A stretch of DNA of 14,408 nucleotides from UBA2266 sp964406945. GTDB lineage: Bacteria; Planctomycetota; Phycisphaerae; Sedimentisphaerales; Anaerobacaceae. The stretch is taken from positions 1 through 14,408 of the forward strand of contig CAYOTO010000070.1 in the NCBI GenBank assembly GCA_964406945.1, in the 5' to 3' direction. The notes beneath the pieces are model-generated. The model searched no databases. It had not been told where the DNA came from and saw nothing but the letters and a program-made list of their open reading frames with translations. Positions 6,777-13,499 of this stretch are shown in pieces. The position numbers and the translations under genes were made by a program. Position 1 is the first letter of the stretch, and every line of letters begins with the position of its first letter.

Positions 6777-8018
6777 TTATATTACCCACGGCTCTCTTCT
6801 TGCCACGTCGACAAGGCGATTGGCTTCGTCGTCGTCGACGAACTGCTGTTTGGCCGTATCCCATTTAAGCGACCGCTCCAGTCGATACGCGGCCAAAAAC
6901 AGATGGCACACCGTCGTCGTATGCACCGCGAACTCGATGTCCCTGAACGGATGCCTGCGGGTCTTCACGCAGTCGATGAAGTCGCCGTAAATACCCCCGG
7001 TGCCTGCATACCCTGGAACCGGCTTGGACTCGACCTTTTCGTCCGAGCCTTCGACTTCCATGTTGCCCCGTCCCGGATAGTTGTGATGCACGAGCTTGCC
7101 GTTCGGGAACCGACAGCTAGCGTACTTTTTGCCGTTCTCGTTGTGGAAGATAACCTCTTCCGGCTCGTATTCCCTCACGTCGATGGCAAAAGTCGCTCCG
7201 CCGAAGTGGTGCGCCCCCCAGTCGGTCATGCCGCCGCCCGAGTAATCTCTGAACGACCGCCAGCTTTCGCCGTTAATGCTGTAACTGCCGCTGCACCTGT
7301 GCGGATGGTAGGGCGCCCAGGGCGCCGGTCCCAGCCACATGTCCCAGTCGAAGCCCGCCGGAATCGGCTCGCCCGGCTTGTTGCAGTCGATTGGAAACGG
7401 CCCGACGTTGACGTTGATCGACTTTATCTTGCCCATTTCGCCGCCCCAGCAGGGATCGACGATCTTCCTGTAGTCGCCGAGCACGCGCTGGCTGCCGCCG
7501 GAAACAACACGACTGTAACGCCTGGCCGCGTCGATCATCAGCTTGCCTTCCCGCAGCGTCTTTGTCTCGGGCTTCTGACAGTAGATGTCCTTGCCGTTGC
7601 GGCATGCTTCGATAACTATGATCGCGTGCCAGTGGTCCGGCGTCGCGCAGTGCACCGCGTCGATATCGTCCCGCGTCATGATCTCGCGGAAATCGTTGTA
7701 CCTCTTGCAGTCGCTGTTGCCGTACTTCTTGTCCACCCTGTCCGCCGCAGCATCGCGATGCTCCTTCCTGACATCACACACGGCCACGTACTGGACATCG
7801 CCGCGCCCAAGGAAGTTGCCCAGGTCGCCGCGGCCCATGTTTCCGATGCCGATGCCCGCCATTACGATGCGGTTGCTCGGGGCTGTGCCCGCGTTTCCCA
7901 TCACCGATGCCGGGACAATATAGGGCAAGGCGACCGAAGCCGCCGTGGCCTTCAAAAATGATCTCCGACTGTGACCGGAGCCGCAGCCGCCCGTCGCTTT
8001 GTTCCTTGAATTTGCCAC
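6777..8018 (-). CDS. Tat-exported Gfo/Idh/MocA-family oxidoreductase
   Basis: The 413-residue protein opens with a Tat signal, SRRSFLKA at 17-24, followed by a moderately hydrophobic stretch ending near ASVMGNA. A Rossmann fold begins at 51 with VMAGIGIGNMGRG, a GxGxxG NAD(P) motif, then VAVCDVR. The family EKP motif reads CQKPETKTLREG here, with Lys149 kept, a variant common in planctomycete members. The C-terminal sugar-binding domain has GGGMTDWGAHH with Asp266, His270 and His271, the usual catalytic cluster. Relatives oxidise or epimerise sugars with NAD(P), and Tat export of the folded, cofactor-loaded enzyme fits periplasmic work on glycans; the exact substrate is unknown. The start is a GTG at 8016-8018 with AAGGA 8 nt upstream. 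It is the first gene of a two-gene operon. Confidence 0.92.
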   Translation of the reverse strand: MANSRNKATGGCGSGHSRRSFLKATAASVALPYIVPASVMGNAGTAPSNRIVMAGIGIGNMGRGDLGNFLGRGDVQYVAVCDVRKEHRDAAADRVDKKYGNSDCKRYNDFREIMTRDDIDAVHCATPDHWHAIIVIEACRNGKDIYCQKPETKTLREGKLMIDAARRYSRVVSGGSQRVLGDYRKIVDPCWGGEMGKIKSINVNVGPFPIDCNKPGEPIPAGFDWDMWLGPAPWAPYHPHRCSGSYSINGESWRSFRDYSGGGMTDWGAHHFGGATFAIDVREYEPEEVIFHNENGKKYASCRFPNGKLVHHNYPGRGNMEVEGSDEKVESKPVPGYAGTGGIYGDFIDCVKTRRHPFRDIEFAVHTTTVCHLFLAAYRLERSLKWDTAKQQFVDDDEANRLVDVARREPWVI

Positions 8019-8106
8019 CTGTAGGTCCTTTCAATAGTTCAAAAATGCCGTTGCTGAATTCACATTTTGCGTACAGTAAACTTCTACCATTTTTTCCGGC
8101 CGAAAA

Positions 8107-8122
8107 CAATACGCCTGTATTG
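8107..8122. promoter_or_regulatory. Perfect inverted repeat upstream of the oxidoreductase gene
   Basis: CAATAC-GCCT-GTATTG, two perfect 6-bp arms around 4 nt, lies about 90 bp upstream of the GTG start of the Gfo/Idh/MocA gene and just below the decayed gene. Its position fits an operator for the oxidoreductase operon; the regulator is not known. Confidence 0.4.
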
Positions 8123-8167
8123 AATGGGAATTTGTGATTTTTCTTCTCCAGCCGTGTACAGACCCAA

Positions 8168-8600
8168 TCAAACAGGCTGCACCGCAGCGCTCCAGGGCTC
8201 CGCTCTCAAAGGCACAGCAATATCGTCATCAGTTCCGATTGTCAGGTCCGCACCGCGGCTCAGGATTCGACCGCCGTGTTTGTCGATGACGTGTTTTTAT
8301 GAGTATGCTCTTGCTCAGGCAATTAATACGAGCAAGTTTCAACGGCAGGCCGCGGGCATGGACACCGACCTTCCTCATCACACTGTCCAGTTCGATCAGC
8401 ACATCACTCGCCTCGGATTGCCGGCCCCTTAGCCATAGAACATTTGCATAGGCCGCATACATGTTGCCCAGGTTCATCACTCCGAGAGCACGAACCGCGT
8501 TGCCTTCCGGCTTCGCAAGGTAAAGGCCCGCTATCTGGGGCCAAGCCGCAAGACGGGCCATCATTCGGCGCACACCCATGGAAAGGCGCAAAAATCGCAA
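8168..8600 (-). pseudogene. Decayed paralogue of the 2418-3770 membrane-anchored protein
   Basis: Two minus-strand pieces in different frames match the 2418-3770 protein in order. The first (from about 8579 to 8298) contains RRMMARLAAWPQIA, which aligns with RDIIKRLSKYDEIA (about residues 150-163). Next, roughly 60 residues align almost without gaps to about residues 183-243; for example LIELDSVMRKVGVHARGL matches VVELSDVLDKLHVNIRSL. By eye about 30% are identical. The second piece (8296-8168) reads KHVIDKHGGRILSRGAD then TDDDIAVPL, matching VVDAKTRKILSPGPD and PDDISLPV at the C-terminus. About 170 residues between them are missing, the frame changes at an A-run (about 8294-8298), and the N-terminus with its membrane anchor is gone. 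A 123-codon open frame (8229-8600, TTG start) could be annotated alone but would be a fragment. Confidence 0.72.
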
Positions 8601-8836
8601 TAATTGTGCTGAAAATGCGGATGTTGGCCGATAAGAGTTAGGTAAGCAGGGCTGCTGTCCTATTGCGGGCCGGAGCCGGAGTGGTTGCCATGTAGCCGTT
8701 TGCGGCCGGCTGTTGATTTTTCAGCCTGCCGCCGGTAATATTACAGGACGTTTCTGGAAACTAAAAAACAAGAAGAAAAATGGTCAAACGCCTGAAGCAC
8801 AATCGGGCGGATGATCCGGTTTTAAGAGGTTTTTCA

Positions 8837-9511
8837 ATGAGGCATCTGAGTGTATGTTTGTTGCTGGTTGCAGGCCTGCTGGTTTGCGGGTGTGAAAAGG
8901 AGGCCGAAGATGAGCAGGCCAAAGGCGGGGCCCAAAGTGCTCCCGCTGACCAGAAGCCGGAGCAGCCCGCCGAAGAACCGGCCCAAAAGCAAGTCGAATC
9001 CGATACGAAGGTGGTAAAGAACATGGTGAAACTCGCAACGAGTAAAGGCGATATTGTCGTCGAATTGAACCAGGAGAAGGCTCCGATTACCGTTAAGAAC
9101 TTTCTGGAGTACGTCGAGAGCGATTTTTACGACGGGACGATTTTTCACCGTGTTATCAAGGGTTTTATGATCCAGGGCGGCGGTTTTACCCCGGATATGA
9201 CCCAGAAAGGTGCCATGGCGCCCATCCGGAACGAAGCGTCGAACGGGCTCAAGAACGACCGGGGCGCCATTGCGATGGCCAGGACCAGCGATCCGCACAG
9301 TGCGACCAGCCAGTTCTTCATCAACCATGCGGACAACGATTTTCTCAATGCGAGCACCGGCAACGCCGGTTACGCGGTCTTCGGCAAGGTGGTCGAAGGC
9401 ATGGACGTGGTCGACAAGATTGCAGCCGTACCGACCACCATCAAGGCGGGCATGCGCGACGTTCCGGCCGAGACAATTGAGATAAAGTCCGCTACCGTTG
9501 TGACTGAATAG
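8837..9511 (+). CDS. Lipoprotein peptidyl-prolyl cis-trans isomerase (cyclophilin type)
   Basis: From the ATG at 8837 the protein has 224 residues. A lipoprotein signal ends in LLVCGC with Cys19 as the probable lipidated residue; residues 20-58 are an acidic, Ala/Pro/Gln-rich tether. The cyclophilin domain fills 62-224 and is very like E. coli PpiB: FHRVIKGFMIQGGGF (Arg105, Gln113), GAIAMART, SATSQFFIN (Phe160-161), NDFLN and VVDKI. These include the active-site residues, so isomerase activity is expected, tethered at a membrane facing the periplasm to help fold exported proteins. An in-frame ATG at 8780 would bury the signal peptide and lacks a good binding site, while AAGAGG sits 7 nt before 8837. 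No clear terminator follows. Confidence 0.94.
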   Translation: MRHLSVCLLLVAGLLVCGCEKEAEDEQAKGGAQSAPADQKPEQPAEEPAQKQVESDTKVVKNMVKLATSKGDIVVELNQEKAPITVKNFLEYVESDFYDGTIFHRVIKGFMIQGGGFTPDMTQKGAMAPIRNEASNGLKNDRGAIAMARTSDPHSATSQFFINHADNDFLNASTGNAGYAVFGKVVEGMDVVDKIAAVPTTIKAGMRDVPAETIEIKSATVVTE

Positions 9512-9897
9512 CTGCGGTTCTCGCGAATGAGCCTTTCGGATAAGCGGCGACGGCCGTGAGTCATGGAAGCCAGGGTGTTTTAGGCGGTTTAAGTAAAATA
9601 TTTCACCTTGACTCTGGCTGTCTGGGTAAATTGTGGTAGTATAGACGGCGTTCTCTCGGGTCGGTTTCGAATGCCGGCCCGGATGTCGGGCCTGTGATAC
9701 AAAGACAGGTCCGCCTCAGGAGGAGCATCGGCCGATCGGTCGGCCGAGGCCCAAAGTCAGTTGTGGTGTAGGTTCAGGTCATTATTTAGCACGAAGTCTC
9801 CGCATTCTAACATTGTATTGCGAATGCGATTTCACAATGTCAGTCGCTGTAACAAAGTGTGGGCTGATACACGCAAAGTTTTTGCTGGGAGTTAGTT
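9512..9897 (+). other. Long hairpin-rich region upstream of trpB2, candidate leader
   Basis: This 386-bp gap holds no convincing gene. An AT-rich patch with TTGACT (9608-9613) and TAGTATAGA (9637-9645) may contain a promoter, but the boxes are not at standard spacing. Downstream lie GGCCCG-N5-CGGGCC (9676-9692), an overlapping alternative stem CCTGT-N9-ACAGG (9691-9709), TCGGCCGA-TCGG-TCGGCCGA (9728-9747) and ACATTGT/ACAATGT (about 9809-9840). No T-box, TPP, SAM or cobalamin consensus was recognised. The cluster suggests a structured 5' leader for the synthase gene. Confidence 0.4.
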
Positions 9898-11286
9898 ATG
9901 GAGCAGAAAATCTGGTTGAAAGAAAGTGATATTCCGCGTCGGTGGTACAATCTGGCGGCGGATCTTCCGACGCCGATGCTTCCGCCGCTGGGCCCGGACG
10001 GCAAGCCTATAAGTCCGGACATGCTGGCGCCGGTGTTCCCGATGAATCTTATCGAGCAGGAGGTCAGCACCGAGCGCTGGATCGATATTCCCGAGGAGAT
10101 TCTGAATATCCTTTACCGCTGGCGTCCGGCTCCGCTAAAACGCGCGGTATACCTCGAAAAGCACCTGAAGACCCCTGCGAAGATTTTCTACAAAGATGAG
10201 AGCACCAGCCCTCCCGGCAGTCATAAGCCCAATACCGCCGTGGCCCAGGCATGGTACAACAAGCAGTTCGGCATCGAACGACTCACCACTGAGACCGGCG
10301 CCGGCCAGTGGGGCAGCGCTCTGGCGTTCTCGTGTGCTTTGATAGGCCTGGAGTGCAAGGTCTACATGGTGCGAATCAGTTTCGACCAGAAGCCGTTCCG
10401 CAAGATTATGATGGCCACCTGGGGCGCCAACTGCGTAGCAAGCCCGAGCAACGAGACCAATGCCGGCCGCAAAGTCCTTGAGGAAAATCCGGATACCCCG
10501 GGCAGTCTTGGTATCGCAATCAGCGAGGCGATTGAGGCCGCCGTCACGGACGAGACCGGCAAAACGCGGTATTCGCTGGGCAGCGTGCTGAATCACGTAA
10601 TGCTGCATCAGACGATCATCGGTCAGGAAGCCAAGAAACAACTGGAAATGGCCGGCATCAAGCAGCCGGACGTGGTGATCGGCTGTGCCGGCGGCGGCAG
10701 CAATTTTGCCGGCCTGGCGTTTCCGTTTACTCAGGACAAGATCAACGGCGCCGATATCGAAATCGTTCCGGTCGAACCCGCCGCATGTCCGACGCTGACT
10801 CGCGGACCGTTCCATTACGACTTCGGCGACACCGCATGCACGACTCCGCTGATGGCGATGCACACCCTGGGACACGCTTTTGTTCCGCCGCCGATTCACG
10901 CGGGCGGCCTGCGGTATCACGGAATGGCCCCGCTGGTATGTCAGTGCGTAATCGAGGGCCTGTTCAAACCGCGTTCGTATCACCAGCTCAAGTGCTACGA
11001 AGCGGCTCTGACCTGGGCCAGAACCGAAGGCACCATCTGTGCTCCCGAGACCAGCCACGCCGTGTGTGCCGCTATCGACGAGGCAATAAAGGCCCGTGAG
11101 GAAGGCAAAGAGAAGGTCATCCTGTTCAACTACAGCGGTCACGGCCTGATGGACCTTGCGGCCTACGACGCCTATCTCTCCGGCAAGCTGCATGACGAGG
11201 AGCTGTCGGATCAGGAGCTTGCGGACCTTACCAGCGGTCTTGCCGAACTGCCGCAGGCCGAGCCTCGAAAGAGCGGCAAATGGTAA
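9898..11286 (+). CDS. trpB2: Tryptophan synthase beta-like protein, TrpB2 type (PLP enzyme)
   Basis: TrpB joins indole and serine into tryptophan using pyridoxal phosphate; this is the longer TrpB2 form, at 462 residues. The PLP lysine is Lys110 in PPGSHKPNTA, the catalytic Glu132 lies in TETGAGQWG, and the phosphate-binding loop is GCAGGGSN (about 262-269). TrpB1 has His where this has Trp138 in ETGAGQWG, which with the N-terminal extension marks TrpB2. TrpB2 proteins bind TrpA poorly or not at all and are thought to salvage free indole or to use other nucleophiles. No trpA or other trp gene is nearby, which fits a stand-alone role. GGGAG lies 6 nt before the ATG. A long hairpin-rich region precedes it and a terminator follows at 11313-11330. 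Confidence 0.95.
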   Translation: MEQKIWLKESDIPRRWYNLAADLPTPMLPPLGPDGKPISPDMLAPVFPMNLIEQEVSTERWIDIPEEILNILYRWRPAPLKRAVYLEKHLKTPAKIFYKDESTSPPGSHKPNTAVAQAWYNKQFGIERLTTETGAGQWGSALAFSCALIGLECKVYMVRISFDQKPFRKIMMATWGANCVASPSNETNAGRKVLEENPDTPGSLGIAISEAIEAAVTDETGKTRYSLGSVLNHVMLHQTIIGQEAKKQLEMAGIKQPDVVIGCAGGGSNFAGLAFPFTQDKINGADIEIVPVEPAACPTLTRGPFHYDFGDTACTTPLMAMHTLGHAFVPPPIHAGGLRYHGMAPLVCQCVIEGLFKPRSYHQLKCYEAALTWARTEGTICAPETSHAVCAAIDEAIKAREEGKEKVILFNYSGHGLMDLAAYDAYLSGKLHDEELSDQELADLTSGLAELPQAEPRKSGKW

Positions 11287-11312
11287 GTCGCGTAGGTAAA
11301 AACAATCGATGT

Positions 11313-11330
11313 CCCGCGCGTGCGGGTTTT
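11313..11330 (+). terminator. Intrinsic terminator of trpB2
   Basis: CCCGC-GCGT-GCGGG followed directly by TTTT, 27 nt after the trpB2 stop. The stem is only 5 bp but all G-C. It separates trpB2 from the outer-membrane protein gene, which therefore likely has its own promoter in the TATATAGATAGGAT stretch around 11334-11358. Confidence 0.65.
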
Positions 11331-11401
11331 ATAAGTGCGGTTTTATATAGATAGGATTTGCAGAAAGTCAGAGAGAATCTTGGGGGCATCAGGAGTGAAA
11401 A

Positions 11402-12238
11402 ATGAGCAAGGTGTTGTTGTCAGTTGGCGCGGTGATGTTGCTTGTGTGTTCGATTGCAGCGGCCGGTGAGCCCGGCAAGCTGCACGGCGAGCTGGAGTTC
11501 TCTTATCTTACGAGCTATATCTGGCGCGGTTTCGACATTTACGGGCCGGGCAGCCACAGCGGAATCGCTCCGGCGGTAACGGTGGATTTGTTCGGGTCCG
11601 GTTTCGGTTTTAGGGCTCAGCAGAACCGCGCGATTTCGGGCGGTTACGAGAATGGCGAACGGTGGGACTATATGCCGTTCTATCGGGGCATGCTGTGGGG
11701 CGACGAGAAATACGCCATGCAGTATCATCTGGGATACGTTTACTATAACTATCCCGATCTTTCGTGGCAGTTGGCGGATTTGATGGAGCTTCACGGCGTA
11801 TTCAGCTTTCCGAACCTGCTGCCCGTGAAGGGCCTGGTGCCGTCGTATTGTCTGGTTAAGCTGTGGAACGCCAACAGCGGCGCCCTGGTGGCCAGCAAGG
11901 TGGATCTGACCAGGGGTGTGCCGAGCCGGGGCAAGGCTTCGGGCTTTGCGCATATTTTCATGCTGGATTACGGCATTCCGATCAAGAGCATTCTGGGCAA
12001 TCAGCCCGAGCAGGTAATAAAGCTGCACACCGAGATCGTCTACAACGGCGGCGTGGGACCGGCCGGAAAGATGGTAGACCACGACTGGTCCAACCAGGTG
12101 TTCGGATTGGCCACGGACTTCGATCTGGGCAACAATGTCATCTTCTCGCCGGCGGTTTACTACCAGTCGTCATGGGATGATTCGGTAAATACCGAAGACG
12201 AGTACTGGGGCGTGCTGACGATGAAATACAGGTTCTAA
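11402..12238 (+). CDS. Outer-membrane beta-barrel protein (TorF/Gcw_chp-like putative porin)
   Basis: The 278-residue protein has a Sec signal (VLLSVGAVMLLVCSIAAAG, cleavage near residue 21). The mature part alternates polar and aromatic residues as in beta-strands and ends in MKYRF, a C-terminal Phe typical of the signal that recruits the outer-membrane assembly machinery. The early ELEFSYLTSYIWRGFDIY resembles the opening of the TorF/Gcw_chp family of putative porins, which start with an xSxYIWRG strand. The late DNSxDxxTEDEYWGVLTMKYRF-like layout (here SWDDSVNTEDEYWGVL) fits the last two strands. The solute, if any, is unknown. AGGAG lies 6 nt before the ATG. The gene is probably transcribed alone, between a terminator and a structured intergenic region. 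Confidence 0.85.
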   Translation: MSKVLLSVGAVMLLVCSIAAAGEPGKLHGELEFSYLTSYIWRGFDIYGPGSHSGIAPAVTVDLFGSGFGFRAQQNRAISGGYENGERWDYMPFYRGMLWGDEKYAMQYHLGYVYYNYPDLSWQLADLMELHGVFSFPNLLPVKGLVPSYCLVKLWNANSGALVASKVDLTRGVPSRGKASGFAHIFMLDYGIPIKSILGNQPEQVIKLHTEIVYNGGVGPAGKMVDHDWSNQVFGLATDFDLGNNVIFSPAVYYQSSWDDSVNTEDEYWGVLTMKYRF

Positions 12239-12531
12239 GCAAGCCAAAAAACGGACTTTCCTCCACAGAATTTGTGGGTAACTGCAAAAATATCTGTGAA
12301 CGGTTACAAATAATTGTAGTTGCATAAGTAAAACTATCGAGGCTCATTAAGCCCCTTTTGCTCCGTCGCGTCGGCGTCAGCCCTCACTCCAAAGCGGGCT
12401 GGCGGGGATGCGTAAGGAGTAAAAGGGGCGATGCCCCAAGCTTGCTCCAGAGCCGAGGCGGATGCCTGGGCGGTTGACCCACAAGTTCCGTCGAAGAGCC
12501 TGATGTAAAAAGGCAGGGTAGTCGGATCGTA
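12239..12531. other. Intergenic region with many inverted repeats
   Basis: This 293-bp stretch has no convincing gene. It contains CCACA-GAATT-TGTGG (12263-12277), GTAAC/GTTAC (12279-12307), the long composite hairpin at 12351-12429, its competing stem GGGGC-GAT-GCCCC (12425-12437), a CAAGCTTG palindrome (12437-12444) and AGGC-GGAT-GCCT (12456-12467). No T-run follows the first hairpin, so the porin gene has no obvious classic terminator here. Confidence 0.55.
12341..12467. ncRNA. Candidate structured RNA or inverted-repeat element
   Basis: GCCCCTTTTGCTCC (12351-12364) pairs with GGAGTAAAAGGGGC (12416-12429) with one mismatch or wobble. Inside, CGCGTC (12367-12372) pairs with GATGCG (12407-12412), and CGTCAGCCC (12375-12383) pairs with GGGCTGGCG (12396-12404) around a 12-nt loop. 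Altogether about 29 bp in one rod. An outer GGCTC/GAGCC pair (12341-12345, 12450-12454) could close the whole. The 3' arm GGGGC can instead pair with GCCCC at 12433-12437, so two folds exclude each other. It could be a small RNA, a regulatory switch or a MITE-like repeat; the strand is not determined. Confidence 0.4.
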
Positions 12532-12897
12532 ATGCTGCGTCTGTTGATCGTTGTACTAATCGGATTCGTGCTTGCGACTGTAATCGGCGTCGTGTGCAGG
12601 GCGTTCGGCGGGGCGGCGGGCGTCCCCGAAGGCCTTCTGGCTGCGGTACTCATAGCAATACTGGTCGGTGTTCCTGTCAGTCTGTACTCACTTACCATCT
12701 ACCGACCGGGCAGAGAAATACCCGAAAACGCCCTCAAGAGCACTATCGAGCAGTACGTTCGACTCGCCGAACTCTTCAAGCAGCAGACAAAAGAGGCCCT
12801 CCGCAGAGAGCCTTTGTGTGTTTATTCGGTTGGATTTCAGCGACGGCCGACTTTGCGAGGGGCCGCCGTTTGCCGCTGCAGGCTGATTATCCTTTGA
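12532..12897 (+). CDS. Small hypothetical protein with two membrane segments
   Basis: I do not recognise a family. Of 121 residues, about 3-22 (RLLIVVLIGFVLATVIGVV) and 32-56 (VPEGLLAAVLIAILVGVPVSLYSL) are hydrophobic and likely membrane helices, joined by a Gly-rich turn. A charged tail at about 60-92 (helical, IEQYVRLAELFKQQTKEAL) probably faces the cytoplasm. The last ~30 residues are rich in Cys and Arg, run through a bidirectional hairpin at 12794-12813 and overlap the 3' end of hsp20 by 11 bp. They look unlike the rest, so the true end may lie near codon 92 with a frameshift or lost stop. No clear Shine-Dalgarno precedes the ATG. Moderately likely to be a real gene. Confidence 0.5.
   Translation: MLRLLIVVLIGFVLATVIGVVCRAFGGAAGVPEGLLAAVLIAILVGVPVSLYSLTIYRPGREIPENALKSTIEQYVRLAELFKQQTKEALRREPLCVYSVGFQRRPTLRGAAVCRCRLIIL
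12794..12823. terminator. Probable terminator hairpin between convergent genes, serving hsp20
   Basis: AGGCCCTC-CGCA-GAGAGCCT forms an 8-bp stem with one mismatch (12794-12813). On the minus strand it is followed by CTTTTG, so it suits hsp20, whose stop is about 75 nt upstream. On the plus strand TTTGTGTGTTT follows, a weaker tail. It lies inside the end of the 12532-12897 reading frame. Confidence 0.5.
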
Positions 12898-13330
12898 CCT
12901 TTACCTTTACGGGTTTGGTCTTTTCGGACTTGGGCAGCTTGACATTAAGCACTCCGTTGTCGCACTTCGCCTCGATCTTTTCGGGATCGACGTCCGACGG
13001 CAGGTGGACCTGACGCCGGAACGAGCCGTACGTGCTTTCCATGTGATAGTAGCCCTTTTCCTTTTGCTCCTTCTCTTCCTTCTTTTCGCCGCTGATGGTC
13101 AGAACATCGTTGTGAATCGAGATGTCGATGTCGTCCGCCTTGCAGCCCGGCACCTCGGCCCGGATGCTTATTGCATCATCGGATTCGGCAACGTCTATCG
13201 CGGGCCAGGCCCTCTGACCGGCAAGCGGCGAATCGAAGCCTCTGAAAAAGCTGTTGAAAAGATCGTCGATTTCGTCGTGGAATCTCGCCAGTTCACCACC
13301 GTTTCTTCTTCTTGCAGGTAACAATGCCAT
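12887..13330 (-). CDS. hsp20: Small heat shock protein, Hsp20/alpha-crystallin family
   Basis: Hsp20 proteins are ATP-independent chaperones that form oligomers and hold unfolding proteins in the cytosol. The 147 residues show the family plan: a short N-terminal arm with FHDEIDDLFNSFFRGF (17-32), an alpha-crystallin domain at about 42-135 (AWPAIDVAE, IRAEVPG, DIDISIHNDVLTISGEK, YGSFRRQVHLP) including the hallmark GVLNVKLPK (126-134). The tail VKVKVKG has alternating Val, like the IxI motif used in oligomer assembly. A near-perfect AAAGGAGG sits 7 nt before the ATG at 13328-13330. Upstream is a sigma-54 promoter match (13424-13439) and an inverted repeat (13500-13524), so control by an activator plus RpoN is likely instead of, or besides, ordinary heat-shock control. 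Confidence 0.96.
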   Translation of the reverse strand: MALLPARRRNGGELARFHDEIDDLFNSFFRGFDSPLAGQRAWPAIDVAESDDAISIRAEVPGCKADDIDISIHNDVLTISGEKKEEKEQKEKGYYHMESTYGSFRRQVHLPSDVDPEKIEAKCDNGVLNVKLPKSEKTKPVKVKVKG

Positions 13331-13423
13331 AATGGAACCTCCTTTCCAATTTACAGCTCACAAACCCTTATTTACGTTTTTTACTTTGTTGTATGGTCGT
13401 CATTAACCACTGCTTATTTAATA

Positions 13424-13439
13424 TGCAAATACTGTGCCA
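13424..13439 (-). promoter_or_regulatory. Sigma-54 (RpoN) promoter of hsp20
   Basis: On the minus strand the sequence is TGGCACA-GTAT-TTGCA, matching the -24/-12 consensus TGGCACR-N4-TTGCW at every fixed position, with GG and GC doublets 12 nt apart. It points at hsp20; the start site would be near 13413, leaving an mRNA leader of about 80 nt before the ATG. Confidence 0.7.
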
Positions 13440-13461
13440 AACACGGCTCGCAGGTCTCTTT

Positions 13462-13486
13462 GGCCTGAAAAAAGCGTTTTTTGGCC
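13462..13486. other. AT-rich inverted repeat in the hsp20/thioesterase control region
   Basis: GGCC, a TG bulge, AAAAAA, GCG, TTTTTT and GGCC make a 10-bp symmetrical element. It lies between the RpoN promoter and the larger inverted repeat; it could be a bent-DNA or protein-binding site. Confidence 0.4.
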
Positions 13487-13499
13487 CTTCAGGGCGTAT

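Noticed and set aside
5817..7961. A 714-codon open frame on the plus strand
   Set aside because: It lies wholly antisense to the Gfo/Idh/MocA and HEAT genes, whose domains and ribosome binding sites are clear. Its product is rich in Arg, Val and His without any domain, as expected of a mirror frame in GC-rich DNA.
9650..9840. T-box, TPP, SAM or cobalamin riboswitch upstream of trpB2
   Set aside because: None of the conserved cores I know for these classes could be found; only generic hairpins are visible.
10135..11193. A 352-codon open frame on the minus strand
   Set aside because: Antisense to trpB2, which has full PLP-enzyme motifs.
12351..12437. Integron attC site
   Set aside because: The long imperfect hairpin recalls attC, but the RYYYAAC/GTTRRRY core sites are absent and no integrase or gene-cassette array is present.
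13331..13412. RNA thermometer in the hsp20 leader
   Set aside because: GGAA/TTCC flank the AGGAGG, but the stem is only 4 bp and no ROSE or fourU element is visible, so evidence is too thin.
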